NCBI RefSeq assembly: GCF_004794105.1
Contig: NZ_SRYR01000001.1
Location: forward strand, 620,001 to 684,000
DNA: 64,000 nucleotides
Reading direction: 5' to 3'
Origin: Clostridium sartagoforme
Lineage (GTDB): Bacteria > Bacillota > Clostridia > Clostridiales > Clostridiaceae
This document shows, one piece after another, positions 28,293 through 37,252 of the stretch. Every line of letters begins with the position of its first letter. The stretch's first letter is position 1. The position numbers and the translations under genes were made by a program. Below the pieces are notes generated by a model. It was not told where the DNA came from and searched no databases. It worked only from the letters and a program-made list of their open reading frames with translations.

Positions 28293-28739
28293 ATGAATGA
28301 AATTAAAATATTAGTTTTTAAGCTTGGAAATGAATTTTATGCTACTAATATTATGGAAGTGGAAAGAATTCTTGGATTTGAAGAACCAACAAAACTTCCA
28401 GATTCCCCTACTTTTTTAGATGGGGTTATAGATTACGAAAGTAGTGTTTTACCTATTATAAATCTTGTTGATAAATTTAGCTTAAAAGATATAAATAGTT
28501 TTGAAAAAAAGATTATAGTTGTTAAAAGAGAAAGTGGAAAGTTTGGAATATTAGTAGATAGTGTAAGCGAAGTTATGAGTATTTATGAAGAAGATATAAA
28601 GAATCCTAATAGCCTTTCAACATTAATATCTAAAAAATATATACAGGGATTAGTTAAGAAGAATGACAATATAATTATTATGATAAACTTAGACAAAATA
28701 TTAACTGTCCAAGAGGAAGAGATTGTTTTTCAGGGGTGA
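28293..28739 (+). CDS. cheW: CheW-like chemotaxis coupling protein (first copy)
   Basis: A 148-residue single CheW domain that would link chemoreceptors to CheA. The fold pattern is clear: FKLGNEFYATNIMEVERIL, LPDSPTFLDGVIDYESSVLPIINLVDKF, and the end strand IIIMINLDKIL. It lacks any receiver domain, so it is not CheV. A second CheW (33668) lies in the same operon, and the two are quite different in sequence. Its stop overlaps the upstream in-frame GTG of cheD. Confidence 0.88.
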   Translation: MNEIKILVFKLGNEFYATNIMEVERILGFEEPTKLPDSPTFLDGVIDYESSVLPIINLVDKFSLKDINSFEKKIIVVKRESGKFGILVDSVSEVMSIYEEDIKNPNSLSTLISKKYIQGLVKKNDNIIIMINLDKILTVQEEEIVFQG

Positions 28740-28744
28740 AAGGT

Positions 28745-29236
28745 TTGAATGAAAAAAAAGAAGTTAGGGTTGGAATAGCCGATGGAGCAGTAGTATCATC
28801 TCCTGATAAATTAATTACCTTAGGACTTGGTTCTTGTGTTGGGATAGCCATATATGATAATAAAAAGAAGGTAGCTGGATTAGCACATATAATGTTACCT
28901 GATAGTACTCAATTTAAAAATATAGTTAATCCTTTTAAGTATGCCGATTTGGGAGTTGATGCAATAGTTAAGAAGATGATTTCTTTAGGCTGCAAGAAAG
29001 AAAATATGACTGCTAAAATAGCAGGAGGAGCATCTATGTTTAACTTCCCAGATAAAAAAATTATAAGTGACGTAGGCAAAAGAAATAGTAAAGCTGTTAT
29101 TGATGCAATAAGGGAGATAGCAATTCCTTTAGTTGGTGAAGATGTTGGTGGAAATAAGGGTAGAACTATGGTTTTTGAAAGTGAAGATGGCTCTGTGTTA
29201 ATAAAAAGTATAGGAAGCAATATTAAAGAACTCTAG
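28745..29236 (+). CDS. cheD: Chemoreceptor glutamine deamidase CheD
   Basis: About 163 residues. CheD deamidates glutamines on receptors and, in Gram-positive bacteria, also binds and stimulates CheC. The catalytic pair is visible: Cys31 in LGLGSCVG and His48 in AGLAHIMLPD, the same 17-residue spacing as in Thermotoga CheD. The TTG at 28745 follows GGGGTG with good spacing. The GTG at 28736 would add three residues but overlaps that binding site. The operon partner cheC is also present. Confidence 0.9.
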   Translation: MNEKKEVRVGIADGAVVSSPDKLITLGLGSCVGIAIYDNKKKVAGLAHIMLPDSTQFKNIVNPFKYADLGVDAIVKKMISLGCKKENMTAKIAGGASMFNFPDKKIISDVGKRNSKAVIDAIREIAIPLVGEDVGGNKGRTMVFESEDGSVLIKSIGSNIKEL

Positions 29237-29251
29237 GGGAGGGGAATATTA

Positions 29252-29836
29252 TTGTTTGAATATGTAAGAAACAAAGATATAGTATTAATTGGAGCATCAA
29301 CCGGAGGACCTAATGCCATTGAGACTGTAGTAACTAATTTATCTAAGAATTTAAATGTTGCTGTTTTAGTGGTACAACATATGCCGAGTGGTTTCACAAA
29401 GAGTTTTGCTGAGAGATTAGATAGAAAATCTGAGCTAGTAGTAGTTGAAGCTACGGATGGTATGAAGATAGAAAAAAATACTGTTTACATAGCTCCTGGA
29501 GGAAGTCATATGGAAGTTACCTCTAATGGAGCAATAATTTTAACTAATGAGCCTTTATTATGGGGTGTAAGGCCAGCTGTAGATAAACTCTTTAAGACAG
29601 CAGCTGCTGTTTATGGAAGCAGAATAATATCTGTTATTCTTACAGGTATGGGAAAAGATGGAGCAGAAGGAACAGCTATAGTTAAGGAAAAGAATGGTGT
29701 TACCATTGCTCAGAATAAGGAAAGTTCTATAATATATGGAATGCCAAAAGTAGCCTATGAAACAGGGTGCGTTGATTACGTACTTCCTTTAAAAGATATA
29801 GCATCAAAAATAACTAGTATAGTTAATGGCAATTAG
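29252..29836 (+). CDS. cheB: CheB methylesterase domain, without a receiver domain
   Basis: A 194-residue protein corresponding only to the C-terminal catalytic half of CheB, which removes methyl groups from receptor glutamates. The triad is Ser16 (GASTGGP), His43 (VQHMPSGFT) and Asp136 (GMGKDGAEG). The spacing matches E. coli Ser164/His190/Asp286 closely. The usual N-terminal receiver domain is absent: only 11 codons precede the catalytic core, and the upstream sequence is cheD's end plus the strong binding site AGGGGAGGGG. It starts with TTG. Activity would not be governed by CheA phosphorylation in the usual way. Confidence 0.9.
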   Translation: MFEYVRNKDIVLIGASTGGPNAIETVVTNLSKNLNVAVLVVQHMPSGFTKSFAERLDRKSELVVVEATDGMKIEKNTVYIAPGGSHMEVTSNGAIILTNEPLLWGVRPAVDKLFKTAAAVYGSRIISVILTGMGKDGAEGTAIVKEKNGVTIAQNKESSIIYGMPKVAYETGCVDYVLPLKDIASKITSIVNGN

Positions 29837-29844
29837 GAGGGTAT

Positions 29845-30609
29845 ATGGATTTTTCGGAATTTCATAACTGGGTATATAAGGAATATAGGATTGATTTAAA
29901 TGCCTACAAACCAGAACAGTTAAATAGAAGAATTGGTAGTTTAATGTCTAGGGTAGGGATTTCCTCTTTAGCAGATTATAAGAAGTTATTAATGTCTAAT
30001 AAAGAAGAAAGAGATAAATTCATAGACTTTATAACTATAAATGTTACTGAGTTTTTTAGAAATACAGAATTATTTATGGAACTAGAAAAAATACTAAAAG
30101 AATACTTCAGGTTAAATTCACGTATTAAAATTTGGAGTGCAGCATGTTCCATAGGTTGTGAGCCATATAGTTTAGCTATGATACTTAATGAAATAAATCC
30201 TAGAATCAATGCAAAAATTTTAGCTACTGATATAGATATGAATATACTAAGAAGAGCTAAAGAAGGTGAGTATTTACCTTCAGAAATGAAAAATGTTACT
30301 GAGAATTTTAAGAAAAAATATTTTAAAGATATAAATGGCAAATTTTTAATAGATACTAAATTGAAATCAATGATTAATTTTAAAAAACATGATTTAATAT
30401 TAGATATATACGAAAAAGATTTTGATTTAATAGTTTGTAGAAATGTTGTAATATATTTCAAGAAAGAGATTAAAGATGAAATCTTTCAGAAGTTTTCTGA
30501 TTCATTAAAAAAAGGTGGTATGCTTTTTGTAGGAGCAACTGAGAGTATTTATAATTACAAGGATTTTGGATTAGAAAAGGTATCTACTTTTATTTATAAA
30601 AAGATATAA
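29845..30609 (+). CDS. cheR: Chemoreceptor methyltransferase CheR
   Basis: A 254-residue SAM-dependent O-methyltransferase that methylates receptor glutamates. It has the short helical N-terminal domain (FHNWVYKEYRIDLNAYKPEQ), the TEFFRN motif, and the Rossmann core with IWSAACSIGCEPYSLAM as the SAM loop and DLIVCRNVVIYF. There is no TPR extension. It follows cheB by eight bases with GGAGGG. Confidence 0.93.
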   Translation: MDFSEFHNWVYKEYRIDLNAYKPEQLNRRIGSLMSRVGISSLADYKKLLMSNKEERDKFIDFITINVTEFFRNTELFMELEKILKEYFRLNSRIKIWSAACSIGCEPYSLAMILNEINPRINAKILATDIDMNILRRAKEGEYLPSEMKNVTENFKKKYFKDINGKFLIDTKLKSMINFKKHDLILDIYEKDFDLIVCRNVVIYFKKEIKDEIFQKFSDSLKKGGMLFVGATESIYNYKDFGLEKVSTFIYKKI

Positions 30610-30622
30610 AGGGGTGAAAAAA

Positions 30623-32656
30623 ATGGATACATCTCAATATATGGGAATGTTCTTAGAAGAATCAATGGATAATTTACAAACATTGAATGAGGCGTTGCTA
30701 GATCTAGAACAAGAACCAGATAACATAGAAAAGTTAAATCAAATTTTTAGAGTTGCTCATACCATTAAAGGTATGTCAGCTACTATGGGATTCAATAATA
30801 TCTCAGAGTTAACACATAAAATGGAAGATGTATTATCTGAATTTAGAGATGGGAGTTTAAAGGTTACTAGTGAGGTTGTTACTGTTCTTTTTGATTGCTT
30901 AGATACATTAGAAAAGATGGTTAGTAATATTGAGTCAGGTAATGGTGAAGAGGTAGAGTATAAAGTAATAATTGAGAGCCTTGAAAAAATCTCAAATTTA
31001 GCTGAAACTTCTATTAAAGAAGAAATAAAGCCTAAAGAAAATGTTGAGAATTACGTTAATTTAAATAGTGAGCAAAATAAAATAAATTTATTATTAAATG
31101 AATATGATAATTCTGTAATTAAGCAAGCTATTGAAAATGGATATAACTGTATTAATGTAGAAATAATTTTAAGAAAAGATACTTTATTAAAATCAGCAAG
31201 AGCCTTCCTTATAGTTCAAGAACTTGAGGCACAAGGTGAAATAATAAAATCATTACCTTCAACTGAAGATATTGAAAATGAGCAGTTTGATAATGAGTTA
31301 GATTTCTTATTATTAACTAAAAAGTCAAAGGAAGAAATTCAAGAATTAACAAGCAATATTTCTGAAGTTGACAAAGTAAATGTATCTTATGTTGAAGCAA
31401 ATAATCATGCTGAAGAAGCTGCAGTAGAAGCTATTCCTGATAATAAGGAAATAGTAAATCATATAGAAGCTAAGCCTAAAAAGGTTGAAACTAATGAAAA
31501 GAAAAAAGAGTTAAATAATAATAAAAGAGCTCATCAATCAGTAAGAGTTGATCTTCATAGGATAGATAAGCTTATGAATATGGTTTCAGAATTAGTTATT
31601 TATAGAACTAGACTTGAACAAATTGTTATAAATGATAAATCACAAGAACTAGCTGAAACATTAGAACAAGTTGAAAGAACTACTTCGGATCTTCAAGACT
31701 TAGTTATGAAGATAAGAATGTTACCTTTAGATGTAGTCTTTAATAGATTCCCAAGAATGATTAGGGATTTATCTGTAGACTTAAATAAAGAAATTAACTT
31801 TGTAATTGAAGGTGCTGAAACTGAATTAGATAGAACAGTAATAGATGAAATAGGGGAACCTTTAATTCATTTACTTAGAAATGCAGCAGACCATGGTATT
31901 GAAAGTAAAGAAGAAAGAATAGCTAGTGGGAAAAATCCAGTTGGAACAATTAAATTAATTGCTTACCAAGAAGGAACTAAAGCTCTTATTAAAGTTGTTG
32001 ATGATGGGGCTGGAATAAATGTTGAAAAGGTAAAAGAAAAAGCCGAAAGTGTTGGAATAGTTACAGAAGGATTAAGTGATAATGATATTAAAAACTTAAT
32101 TTTTGCTCAGGGATTTAGTACTAATAAAGTAGTTACAGATATTTCAGGTAGAGGAGTTGGGATGGATGTTGTTAAAACTAAAATTTCATCACTTGGTGGA
32201 ACTGTAGACGTAGTTAGTGAAGAAGGAAAAGGCTCAAGCTTTATTATAAAATTACCGTTAACATTACAAATAATACAAGCTTTACTAGTTAAAGTAGGAG
32301 AAGAAACTTTAGCCATTTCTTTAGGATTTATAGATAGAGTTATAGACTATAAAGAAGAAAATCTTAAAAAGACAAATGGAGAAGAGGTAATAATCTATAG
32401 AGAAAATATAATCCCTTTAATTAGGTTAAATGAAAGACTTGGAATAGAAAATAAGGATAGTAAAAAGAAATACGTTATAATAGTTAAAATAGGTGAAAAA
32501 GCAGTTGGATTATTAGTTGATTCATTATTTGGACAACAAGAAATAGTAATTAAACCTTTAGGAAAAACTTTAAAATCATTAAAAGAATATATTGGAGCAA
32601 CAATTTTAGGAAATGGTTTAGTAACCTTAATTCTTGATGTGGCTGCTTTAATATAA
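30623..32656 (+). CDS. cheA: Chemotaxis histidine kinase CheA
   Basis: About 677 residues. P1 Hpt domain with the phosphorylated His46 in RVAHTIKGMSATMGF, a P2-like region (about 140-220) with a long acidic linker, the dimerisation domain (VRVDLHRIDKLMNMVSELV), the HATPase domain (LLRNAADHGIE as N box, DDGAGI, GRGVGMDVV) and the C-terminal CheW-like domain. It phosphorylates CheY and would not target CheB here, since that lacks a receiver. The ATG at 30623 has AAGGGGTG upstream. Confidence 0.95.
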   Translation: MDTSQYMGMFLEESMDNLQTLNEALLDLEQEPDNIEKLNQIFRVAHTIKGMSATMGFNNISELTHKMEDVLSEFRDGSLKVTSEVVTVLFDCLDTLEKMVSNIESGNGEEVEYKVIIESLEKISNLAETSIKEEIKPKENVENYVNLNSEQNKINLLLNEYDNSVIKQAIENGYNCINVEIILRKDTLLKSARAFLIVQELEAQGEIIKSLPSTEDIENEQFDNELDFLLLTKKSKEEIQELTSNISEVDKVNVSYVEANNHAEEAAVEAIPDNKEIVNHIEAKPKKVETNEKKKELNNNKRAHQSVRVDLHRIDKLMNMVSELVIYRTRLEQIVINDKSQELAETLEQVERTTSDLQDLVMKIRMLPLDVVFNRFPRMIRDLSVDLNKEINFVIEGAETELDRTVIDEIGEPLIHLLRNAADHGIESKEERIASGKNPVGTIKLIAYQEGTKALIKVVDDGAGINVEKVKEKAESVGIVTEGLSDNDIKNLIFAQGFSTNKVVTDISGRGVGMDVVKTKISSLGGTVDVVSEEGKGSSFIIKLPLTLQIIQALLVKVGEETLAISLGFIDRVIDYKEENLKKTNGEEVIIYRENIIPLIRLNERLGIENKDSKKKYVIIVKIGEKAVGLLVDSLFGQQEIVIKPLGKTLKSLKEYIGATILGNGLVTLILDVAALI

Positions 32657-32671
32657 AGGGGGAGGCTAATT

Positions 32672-33271
32672 ATGGAGTATAAGGACTTAACTTCATTACA
32701 ATTAGATGCACTTAAAGAGGTATCTAATATAGGTGCAGGAAATTCGGCCACTTCTTTATCAGTGTTATTAGGAACAAAAATAGATATGACAGTACCTAAC
32801 TTAAACTTGATAGCTTTTGATGAATTATTTAATAGCTATAAAGAAAATGCAGTAGTAGCAGTATTAGTTAAGGTGCTTGATGATATAGAAGGAAGTATTC
32901 TATATGTATTTGAAGAGGAAACAGCATTTAATATAATATCTAAAATGACTTTAAGTGATGAAAATTCACTATCTGAAATAGGTATATCAGTTATTGGAGA
33001 AATTGGGAATATTATTTCTTCATCCTTTATGAATGCAATTTCAGGTTTCACTGGTCTAAAAGCAACAGCTTCAGTACCAGCTGTTACTAATGACATGTTA
33101 AGTGCAATATTAATTTCCGCTTTTATAGAAACAGGGCAATATCAGGATTATGTTTTAGATATAGAAATTCTTTTTATGGGAGAAGCAGAAGATAAGTTAG
33201 AAGGACATTTCTACTTTGTACCTTCTCCGGAGTCCTTAGGAAAAATATTAGAATCGTTAGGAATAAAATAA
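32672..33271 (+). CDS. cheC: CheY-P phosphatase CheC
   Basis: A 199-residue phosphatase of the CheC/CheX/FliY family with both active-site helices intact: one in LDALKEVSNIGAGNSA and one in VIGEIGNIISSSFMNA, each with the E..N pair. It would dephosphorylate CheY-P and interact with CheD. Unlike FliY it lacks a C-terminal SpoA domain. Ribosome binding site GGGGGAGG. Confidence 0.92.
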   Translation: MEYKDLTSLQLDALKEVSNIGAGNSATSLSVLLGTKIDMTVPNLNLIAFDELFNSYKENAVVAVLVKVLDDIEGSILYVFEEETAFNIISKMTLSDENSLSEIGISVIGEIGNIISSSFMNAISGFTGLKATASVPAVTNDMLSAILISAFIETGQYQDYVLDIEILFMGEAEDKLEGHFYFVPSPESLGKILESLGIK

Positions 33272-33285
33272 TTGGAGGGTTTAAA

Positions 33286-33645
33286 ATGACAAAAGTATTA
33301 ATAGTTGATGATGCAGCTTTTATGAGAATGATGATTAAGGATATATTACAAAAAAATGGTTTCGAGGTTATAGGCGAAGCAAGTAATGGTATAGAAGCAG
33401 TAAATCTTTATAAAAAAGAAAGACCAGATGTAGTAACTATGGATATAACTATGCCTGATATGGATGGAATAGAGGCTGTTAAAGAAATAAGAGCATTTGA
33501 TCCATCAGCTAAGGTAATTATGTGTTCAGCAATGGGACAACAATCAATGGTTATGGATGCAATTAAATCTGGTGCAAAGGACTTTATAGTTAAGCCTTTC
33601 CAAGCAGATAGAGTACTTGAGGCTATAAGGAAAGTTGTTGGCTAA
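33286..33645 (+). CDS. cheY: Chemotaxis response regulator CheY
   Basis: A 119-residue single receiver domain. Acidic pocket Asp8/Asp9, phosphorylated Asp53 (TMDITMPDMDG) and Lys103 (VKPF) are all in place. Phosphorylated by CheA, it would bind the N-terminal peptides of FliM and FliY encoded just downstream. Ser81 takes the position of the conserved Thr/Ser switch residue. Confidence 0.93.
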   Translation: MTKVLIVDDAAFMRMMIKDILQKNGFEVIGEASNGIEAVNLYKKERPDVVTMDITMPDMDGIEAVKEIRAFDPSAKVIMCSAMGQQSMVMDAIKSGAKDFIVKPFQADRVLEAIRKVVG

Positions 33646-33667
33646 TAAAAAATGGGAGGCTAAGTAA

Positions 33668-34066
33668 ATGCAATTTGTAATATTTAAACTAGGAGAAGAG
33701 CATTTCGCAGTTGAGACAGATAAGATATTGAGTATTAATGATATGATGGTAATAACTAAGGTTCCAAATGCTCCTTATTATATTAAGGGGTTAATAAATT
33801 TAAGAGGAAGCATAAAGTCTTTAGTAGATATTAACCTATTACTTAATAGGGAATCTAATAAGGAACAAAATAATATTATAATACTTAAGGTTGATGACGA
33901 AGAAATAGGTATTACTGTAGATGAAGTAGAAGAAGTAATAGATATTGAAGAAAATAGACTGCAAAAATTAGAAACTCATAATACAGCGGGCTATATTAAA
34001 GGAATAATTGATTTAGAAGGTAAACTTTTAACAATAATTGAAATAGAAAAGCTACTTAATCAATAG
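33668..34066 (+). CDS. cheW: CheW-like chemotaxis coupling protein (second copy)
   Basis: A 132-residue single CheW domain (VIFKLGEEHFAVETDKI, VPNAPYYIKGLINLRGSIKSLVDINLLL). It is closer to canonical CheW than the copy at 28293, so this one is the best candidate for the standard receptor-kinase coupler. It lies between cheY and fliM with short gaps. Confidence 0.9.
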   Translation: MQFVIFKLGEEHFAVETDKILSINDMMVITKVPNAPYYIKGLINLRGSIKSLVDINLLLNRESNKEQNNIIILKVDDEEIGITVDEVEEVIDIEENRLQKLETHNTAGYIKGIIDLEGKLLTIIEIEKLLNQ

Positions 34067-34081
34067 AAATGAGGGATATTA

Positions 34082-35077
34082 ATGGCAGAGGTTTTAAGTC
34101 AAAGTGAGATAGATGCTCTCCTTTCTGCCTTATCTACAGGTGATGTTGAACCAGAGCAATTAAAAGAAAAGGAAGAAAAGCATAAGATAAAGAAGTATGA
34201 TTTTAGAAGCCCTCAAAAGTTTTCGAAAGAGCATATTAGAACTTTGGAAATGGTTCATGATTCCTTTGCAAGAATAGTAAGTAACTATCTTTCTGGGCAG
34301 CTTAGAAAACATGTTAAAATAGAAATTCAAAGTGTTGAGCAAATAACTTATGAGGAATTTGTTCACTCAATTCCAAACCCTACAATACTAACTTTATTTA
34401 GGATGCCACCTCTTCAAGGGAATATTATGCTTGAGATGAATCCAGACTTTTCATTTCAAATATTAGATATACTTTTAGGAGGAGCAGGGGAAAAAGCAGA
34501 AGCTAGTAAGGATTTTTCTGAAATAGATAAAAACATATTATCAAACATTACATCTGATATGATTAAATCAATGATATTAGCTTGGGATGGAATATTAGAG
34601 GTAAAACCGGAGTTTGAAGGACTTGAAACCAATCCTTCTGTAAACCAAACGCTAGCACCAAATGAACCAGTGGCATTACTTAGCTTCTTAGTTGAATTAG
34701 GTAAGAATACTACATATATGAATCTTTGTATTCCTTATTTAAGTGTAGAAAAAATTCTGGATAAACTTGTAGTTCAATATTGGTTTAAAACTAATGATTC
34801 AGAGCTTCAAGAAGAAGCAAGAGAAAAGCTTAAAAAAGGAATAGAGCCTGTTGAAGTTAAAATGCACGTAGAGCTTGGGAATACTGAAATTACCATTGAT
34901 AATTTTTTAAAGCTAGTTAAAGGCGATGTTTTAATATTAAATTCTCAATACAGCGATCCTGTAAAAGTATTTGTTGAAGGAGAAGAATGCTTTGTAGCTA
35001 AGCCAGGGATTATTGGAAGAAACATGGGAGTAGAACTTTTAGATATATTAGATAAGGATGTGATTGAGAATGAGTAA
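34082..35077 (+). CDS. fliM: Flagellar motor switch protein FliM
   Basis: A 331-residue C-ring protein. The N-terminal CheY-P-binding peptide LSQSEIDALLSAL is followed by the middle domain (phosphatase-like fold without catalytic helices) and the C-terminal SpoA/FliN domain, where VKMHVELGNTEITIDNFLKL is recognisable. It overlaps the start of fliY by eight bases, implying translational coupling. Confidence 0.94.
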   Translation: MAEVLSQSEIDALLSALSTGDVEPEQLKEKEEKHKIKKYDFRSPQKFSKEHIRTLEMVHDSFARIVSNYLSGQLRKHVKIEIQSVEQITYEEFVHSIPNPTILTLFRMPPLQGNIMLEMNPDFSFQILDILLGGAGEKAEASKDFSEIDKNILSNITSDMIKSMILAWDGILEVKPEFEGLETNPSVNQTLAPNEPVALLSFLVELGKNTTYMNLCIPYLSVEKILDKLVVQYWFKTNDSELQEEAREKLKKGIEPVEVKMHVELGNTEITIDNFLKLVKGDVLILNSQYSDPVKVFVEGEECFVAKPGIIGRNMGVELLDILDKDVIENE

Positions 35078-36266
35078 TGGTTTTTTATCTCAAGAGGAAA
35101 TAGATTCTTTATTAAATGGTAGTCCAGAACCATCTAATGATACAAGTCAGTTTAATGGGGAAGGAATTATATCAGAGCTTGAAAGAGATTTATTAGGCGA
35201 AATAGGGAATATTTCAATGGGATCTGCTTCTACAGCTTTATATCAATTAATAAATAAACCAGTTAATATAACGACACCAAAGGTTACTGTTACAACATTA
35301 AAGGCTATTAAAGAAGCCTTTAAATATCCAAATATTATTTTAGATGTTAAGTATGTATCTGGAATAACTGGTAGAAATATATTAATTATGCAAACTACTG
35401 ATGCGGCAGTAATTGCCAACCTTATGATGGGTGGGGATGGAAAGATATCGAATGCTGAATTATCTGAGCTTGAAGTAAGTGCTGTTCAAGAAGCAATGAA
35501 TCAAATGATAGGTTCAGCAGCAACTTCAATGGCAACTATGTTTGCAAGGGAAGTAAATATATCACCTCCTAAATCAAAGATATGGAAAGATATTGGAGAA
35601 GAGATAAGTGATTCTATACCAGAAGATGAGCCAATTGTAGAAATATGCTTTGACTTAATGATTGAAGGGTTACTTCAATCTAATATGATGCAAATTCTAC
35701 CTATAGATACTGCTAAAAAGATAGTATCTATAATGATGGGTGAAGAAGAACAATCAGATAATGGAGTAGTAAGTAGTGCTATAGATGAAGCGGCATTAGA
35801 TATTACTTATAAGGAACCTACATATGGGGAACCAAATCATTACTCTGAAGGGGGTACGCATGTGAATAGCCATGAAGTTTATCAAGAGCCAAGACCACTA
35901 CAAGAGCCAATAATTCAACAACCTGTACCAGTGCAACCAGAAAGACCGGTTGAAGTTCATGGAGCAAGTTTTGAAGCCTTAGGTCAAGGGCCTGTTGGTG
36001 AATCTCATAGAAATATAGATTTAATATTAGATGTACCACTAGAGGTATCTGTTGTACTTGGAAGAACTAAGAAAAGTATTAAAGATATTCTAAACTTAAG
36101 TACAGGATCGTTAATAGAACTTGAAAAATTAGCTGAAGAGCCTGTTGAAGTTTTAGTAAATGGTAAAAAGATTGCTTATGGTGAGGTAGTTGTTGTAGAT
36201 GAAAACTTCGGTGTAAGAATTACTAGCATTGTAAGTGGAGCAGAGAGAATTAAATCACTTAAGTAA
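35070..36266 (+). CDS. fliY: Flagellar switch phosphatase FliY
   Basis: About 398 residues, the Gram-positive counterpart of FliN fused to a CheC-like phosphatase. Order: N-terminal CheY-binding peptide FLSQEEIDSLLNG, two phosphatase helices (LLGEIGNISMGSAS and AVQEAMNQMIGSAA), a Pro/Gln/Glu-rich linker (about 255-310), and the C-terminal FliN domain (DLILDVPLEVSVVLGRTKKS). The ATG at 35070 overlaps fliM. It is the last gene of the operon, followed by two hairpins. Confidence 0.94.
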   Translation: MSNGFLSQEEIDSLLNGSPEPSNDTSQFNGEGIISELERDLLGEIGNISMGSASTALYQLINKPVNITTPKVTVTTLKAIKEAFKYPNIILDVKYVSGITGRNILIMQTTDAAVIANLMMGGDGKISNAELSELEVSAVQEAMNQMIGSAATSMATMFAREVNISPPKSKIWKDIGEEISDSIPEDEPIVEICFDLMIEGLLQSNMMQILPIDTAKKIVSIMMGEEEQSDNGVVSSAIDEAALDITYKEPTYGEPNHYSEGGTHVNSHEVYQEPRPLQEPIIQQPVPVQPERPVEVHGASFEALGQGPVGESHRNIDLILDVPLEVSVVLGRTKKSIKDILNLSTGSLIELEKLAEEPVEVLVNGKKIAYGEVVVVDENFGVRITSIVSGAERIKSLK

Positions 36267-36356
36267 AATATTGCCCTTCAAAAGGGCAATATTTTAATGG
36301 AAAATGAAAAATGTATAATGAAGAATGAATGTTAAAACTCCTTAGGGAGTTTTTTT
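36265..36356 (+). terminator. Double hairpin at the end of the chemotaxis-switch operon, with a repeat copy
   Basis: First hairpin AAAATATTGCCCTT-caaa-AGGGCAATATTTT (36265-36296) directly at the fliY stop. Second, AAAACTCC-ttag-GGAGTTTTTTTA (about 36332-36356), preceded by the 'aaaatgaaaaatgtataatgaagaatgaatg' text of the dispersed repeat. The second has a T-run and looks like a working terminator. Confidence 0.75.
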
Positions 36357-36503
36357 ATTTTTAGGGATTTATTTTAAGAATTTATCTATATTTAGTGGCT
36401 TTCTAAATTAATTATTAAAACTTATATAATTTGCATTAACTTATTATTCACCTTTTATTAATACCAATTAACTATATTAATTATTTATTAATCTTTAAAT
36501 TAC

Positions 36504-36530
36504 TAAACCTTTAAAAAACTATTTCGATAT
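36504..36530 (+). promoter_or_regulatory. Sigma-D-type promoter for flgM operon
   Basis: TAAACCTT (36504-36511), 11 bases, TTCGATAT (36523-36530). The sigma-D consensus is TAAAGTTT-N11-GCCGATAA. The -35 core, spacing and CGAT core match. It stands about 28 bases before flgM and would let sigma-D drive its own anti-sigma factor and late genes. Confidence 0.6.
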
Positions 36531-36558
36531 ATAAAATATAAGATGTTTGGAGGTTACT

Positions 36559-36831
36559 ATGAATATTAAAGGTATAAATTATTCAAATGGAATTGATTAT
36601 TATAAGAATAAAACAATTAATAATACAAATAAAGTTAAGACTGAAAGAACTTACGACAGAATAGAGTTATCAGATGCTTCAAAAGCATTAAGGGATTATG
36701 GAATAGATAGAAATTTTGACAATAGGAAAAGAGTTGCAGAGGTTAAAAATGAAATAAGTAGCGGAACTTATTCATATGATGCAAGACTTATTGCAAAAGG
36801 AATTTTAGACTCAATGAGAGGAACTGATTAA
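36559..36831 (+). CDS. flgM: Anti-sigma-D factor FlgM
   Basis: A 90-residue protein that would hold sigma-D inactive until hook completion. The C-terminal sigma-binding part is recognisable: IELSDASKALRDY, then RVAEVKNEISSGTYSYDARLIAKGILDSM, the family signature. The N-terminal half is Asn/Lys-rich and probably disordered, as usual. The ATG at 36559 has GGAGG upstream. An in-frame TTG overlaps that site. First gene of the late operon. Confidence 0.9.
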   Translation: MNIKGINYSNGIDYYKNKTINNTNKVKTERTYDRIELSDASKALRDYGIDRNFDNRKRVAEVKNEISSGTYSYDARLIAKGILDSMRGTD

Positions 36832-36833
36832 TA

Positions 36834-37241
36834 ATGAGTAGTTTAAAGGAAATATTAATAGTAGAAGGTAAAAGACTCGAAGAATTATTAGTACTTCTTG
36901 ATAAGCAGTATAAGCTTATATTAAATAAGGATGTATTTAATATGGAGGCTATAACAGAAGAAATACAGTTAAAGAATAAAGAAGTTGCAGAAGCAGAAGT
37001 TCAAAGAAGAAAATTCTTAGGTGATACATCTATTAGAGAATATGTTAATAATTCAAAGGATAGTGAATTAGATGAAGTATATAGAGCAATGCAAAGACTA
37101 TTAAATGAACTTATACTTCAAAAAGATACTAACGAATTATTGATAAAGCAACAATTAGCTTTTACTAATAAACTACTAAACATAATGAATCCTAAAAAAG
37201 ACGCAGCAACGTATAATTCTTATGGAAATATAAAAAGATAG
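36834..37241 (+). CDS. flgN: FlgN-family export chaperone
   Basis: A 135-residue helical, coiled-coil protein between flgM and flgK, the standard place of FlgN, which escorts FlgK and FlgL to the export gate. The N-terminal LIVEGKRLEELLVLLDKQYKLI and the long helices fit the family. It starts two bases after the flgM stop. Assignment rests on context plus fold character. Confidence 0.82.
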   Translation: MSSLKEILIVEGKRLEELLVLLDKQYKLILNKDVFNMEAITEEIQLKNKEVAEAEVQRRKFLGDTSIREYVNNSKDSELDEVYRAMQRLLNELILQKDTNELLIKQQLAFTNKLLNIMNPKKDAATYNSYGNIKR

Positions 37242-37252
37242 GTGGATGGATT

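Noticed and set aside
28293..28739. Reading the first CheW-like gene as cheV
   Set aside because: The protein ends after one CheW domain and no receiver domain follows.
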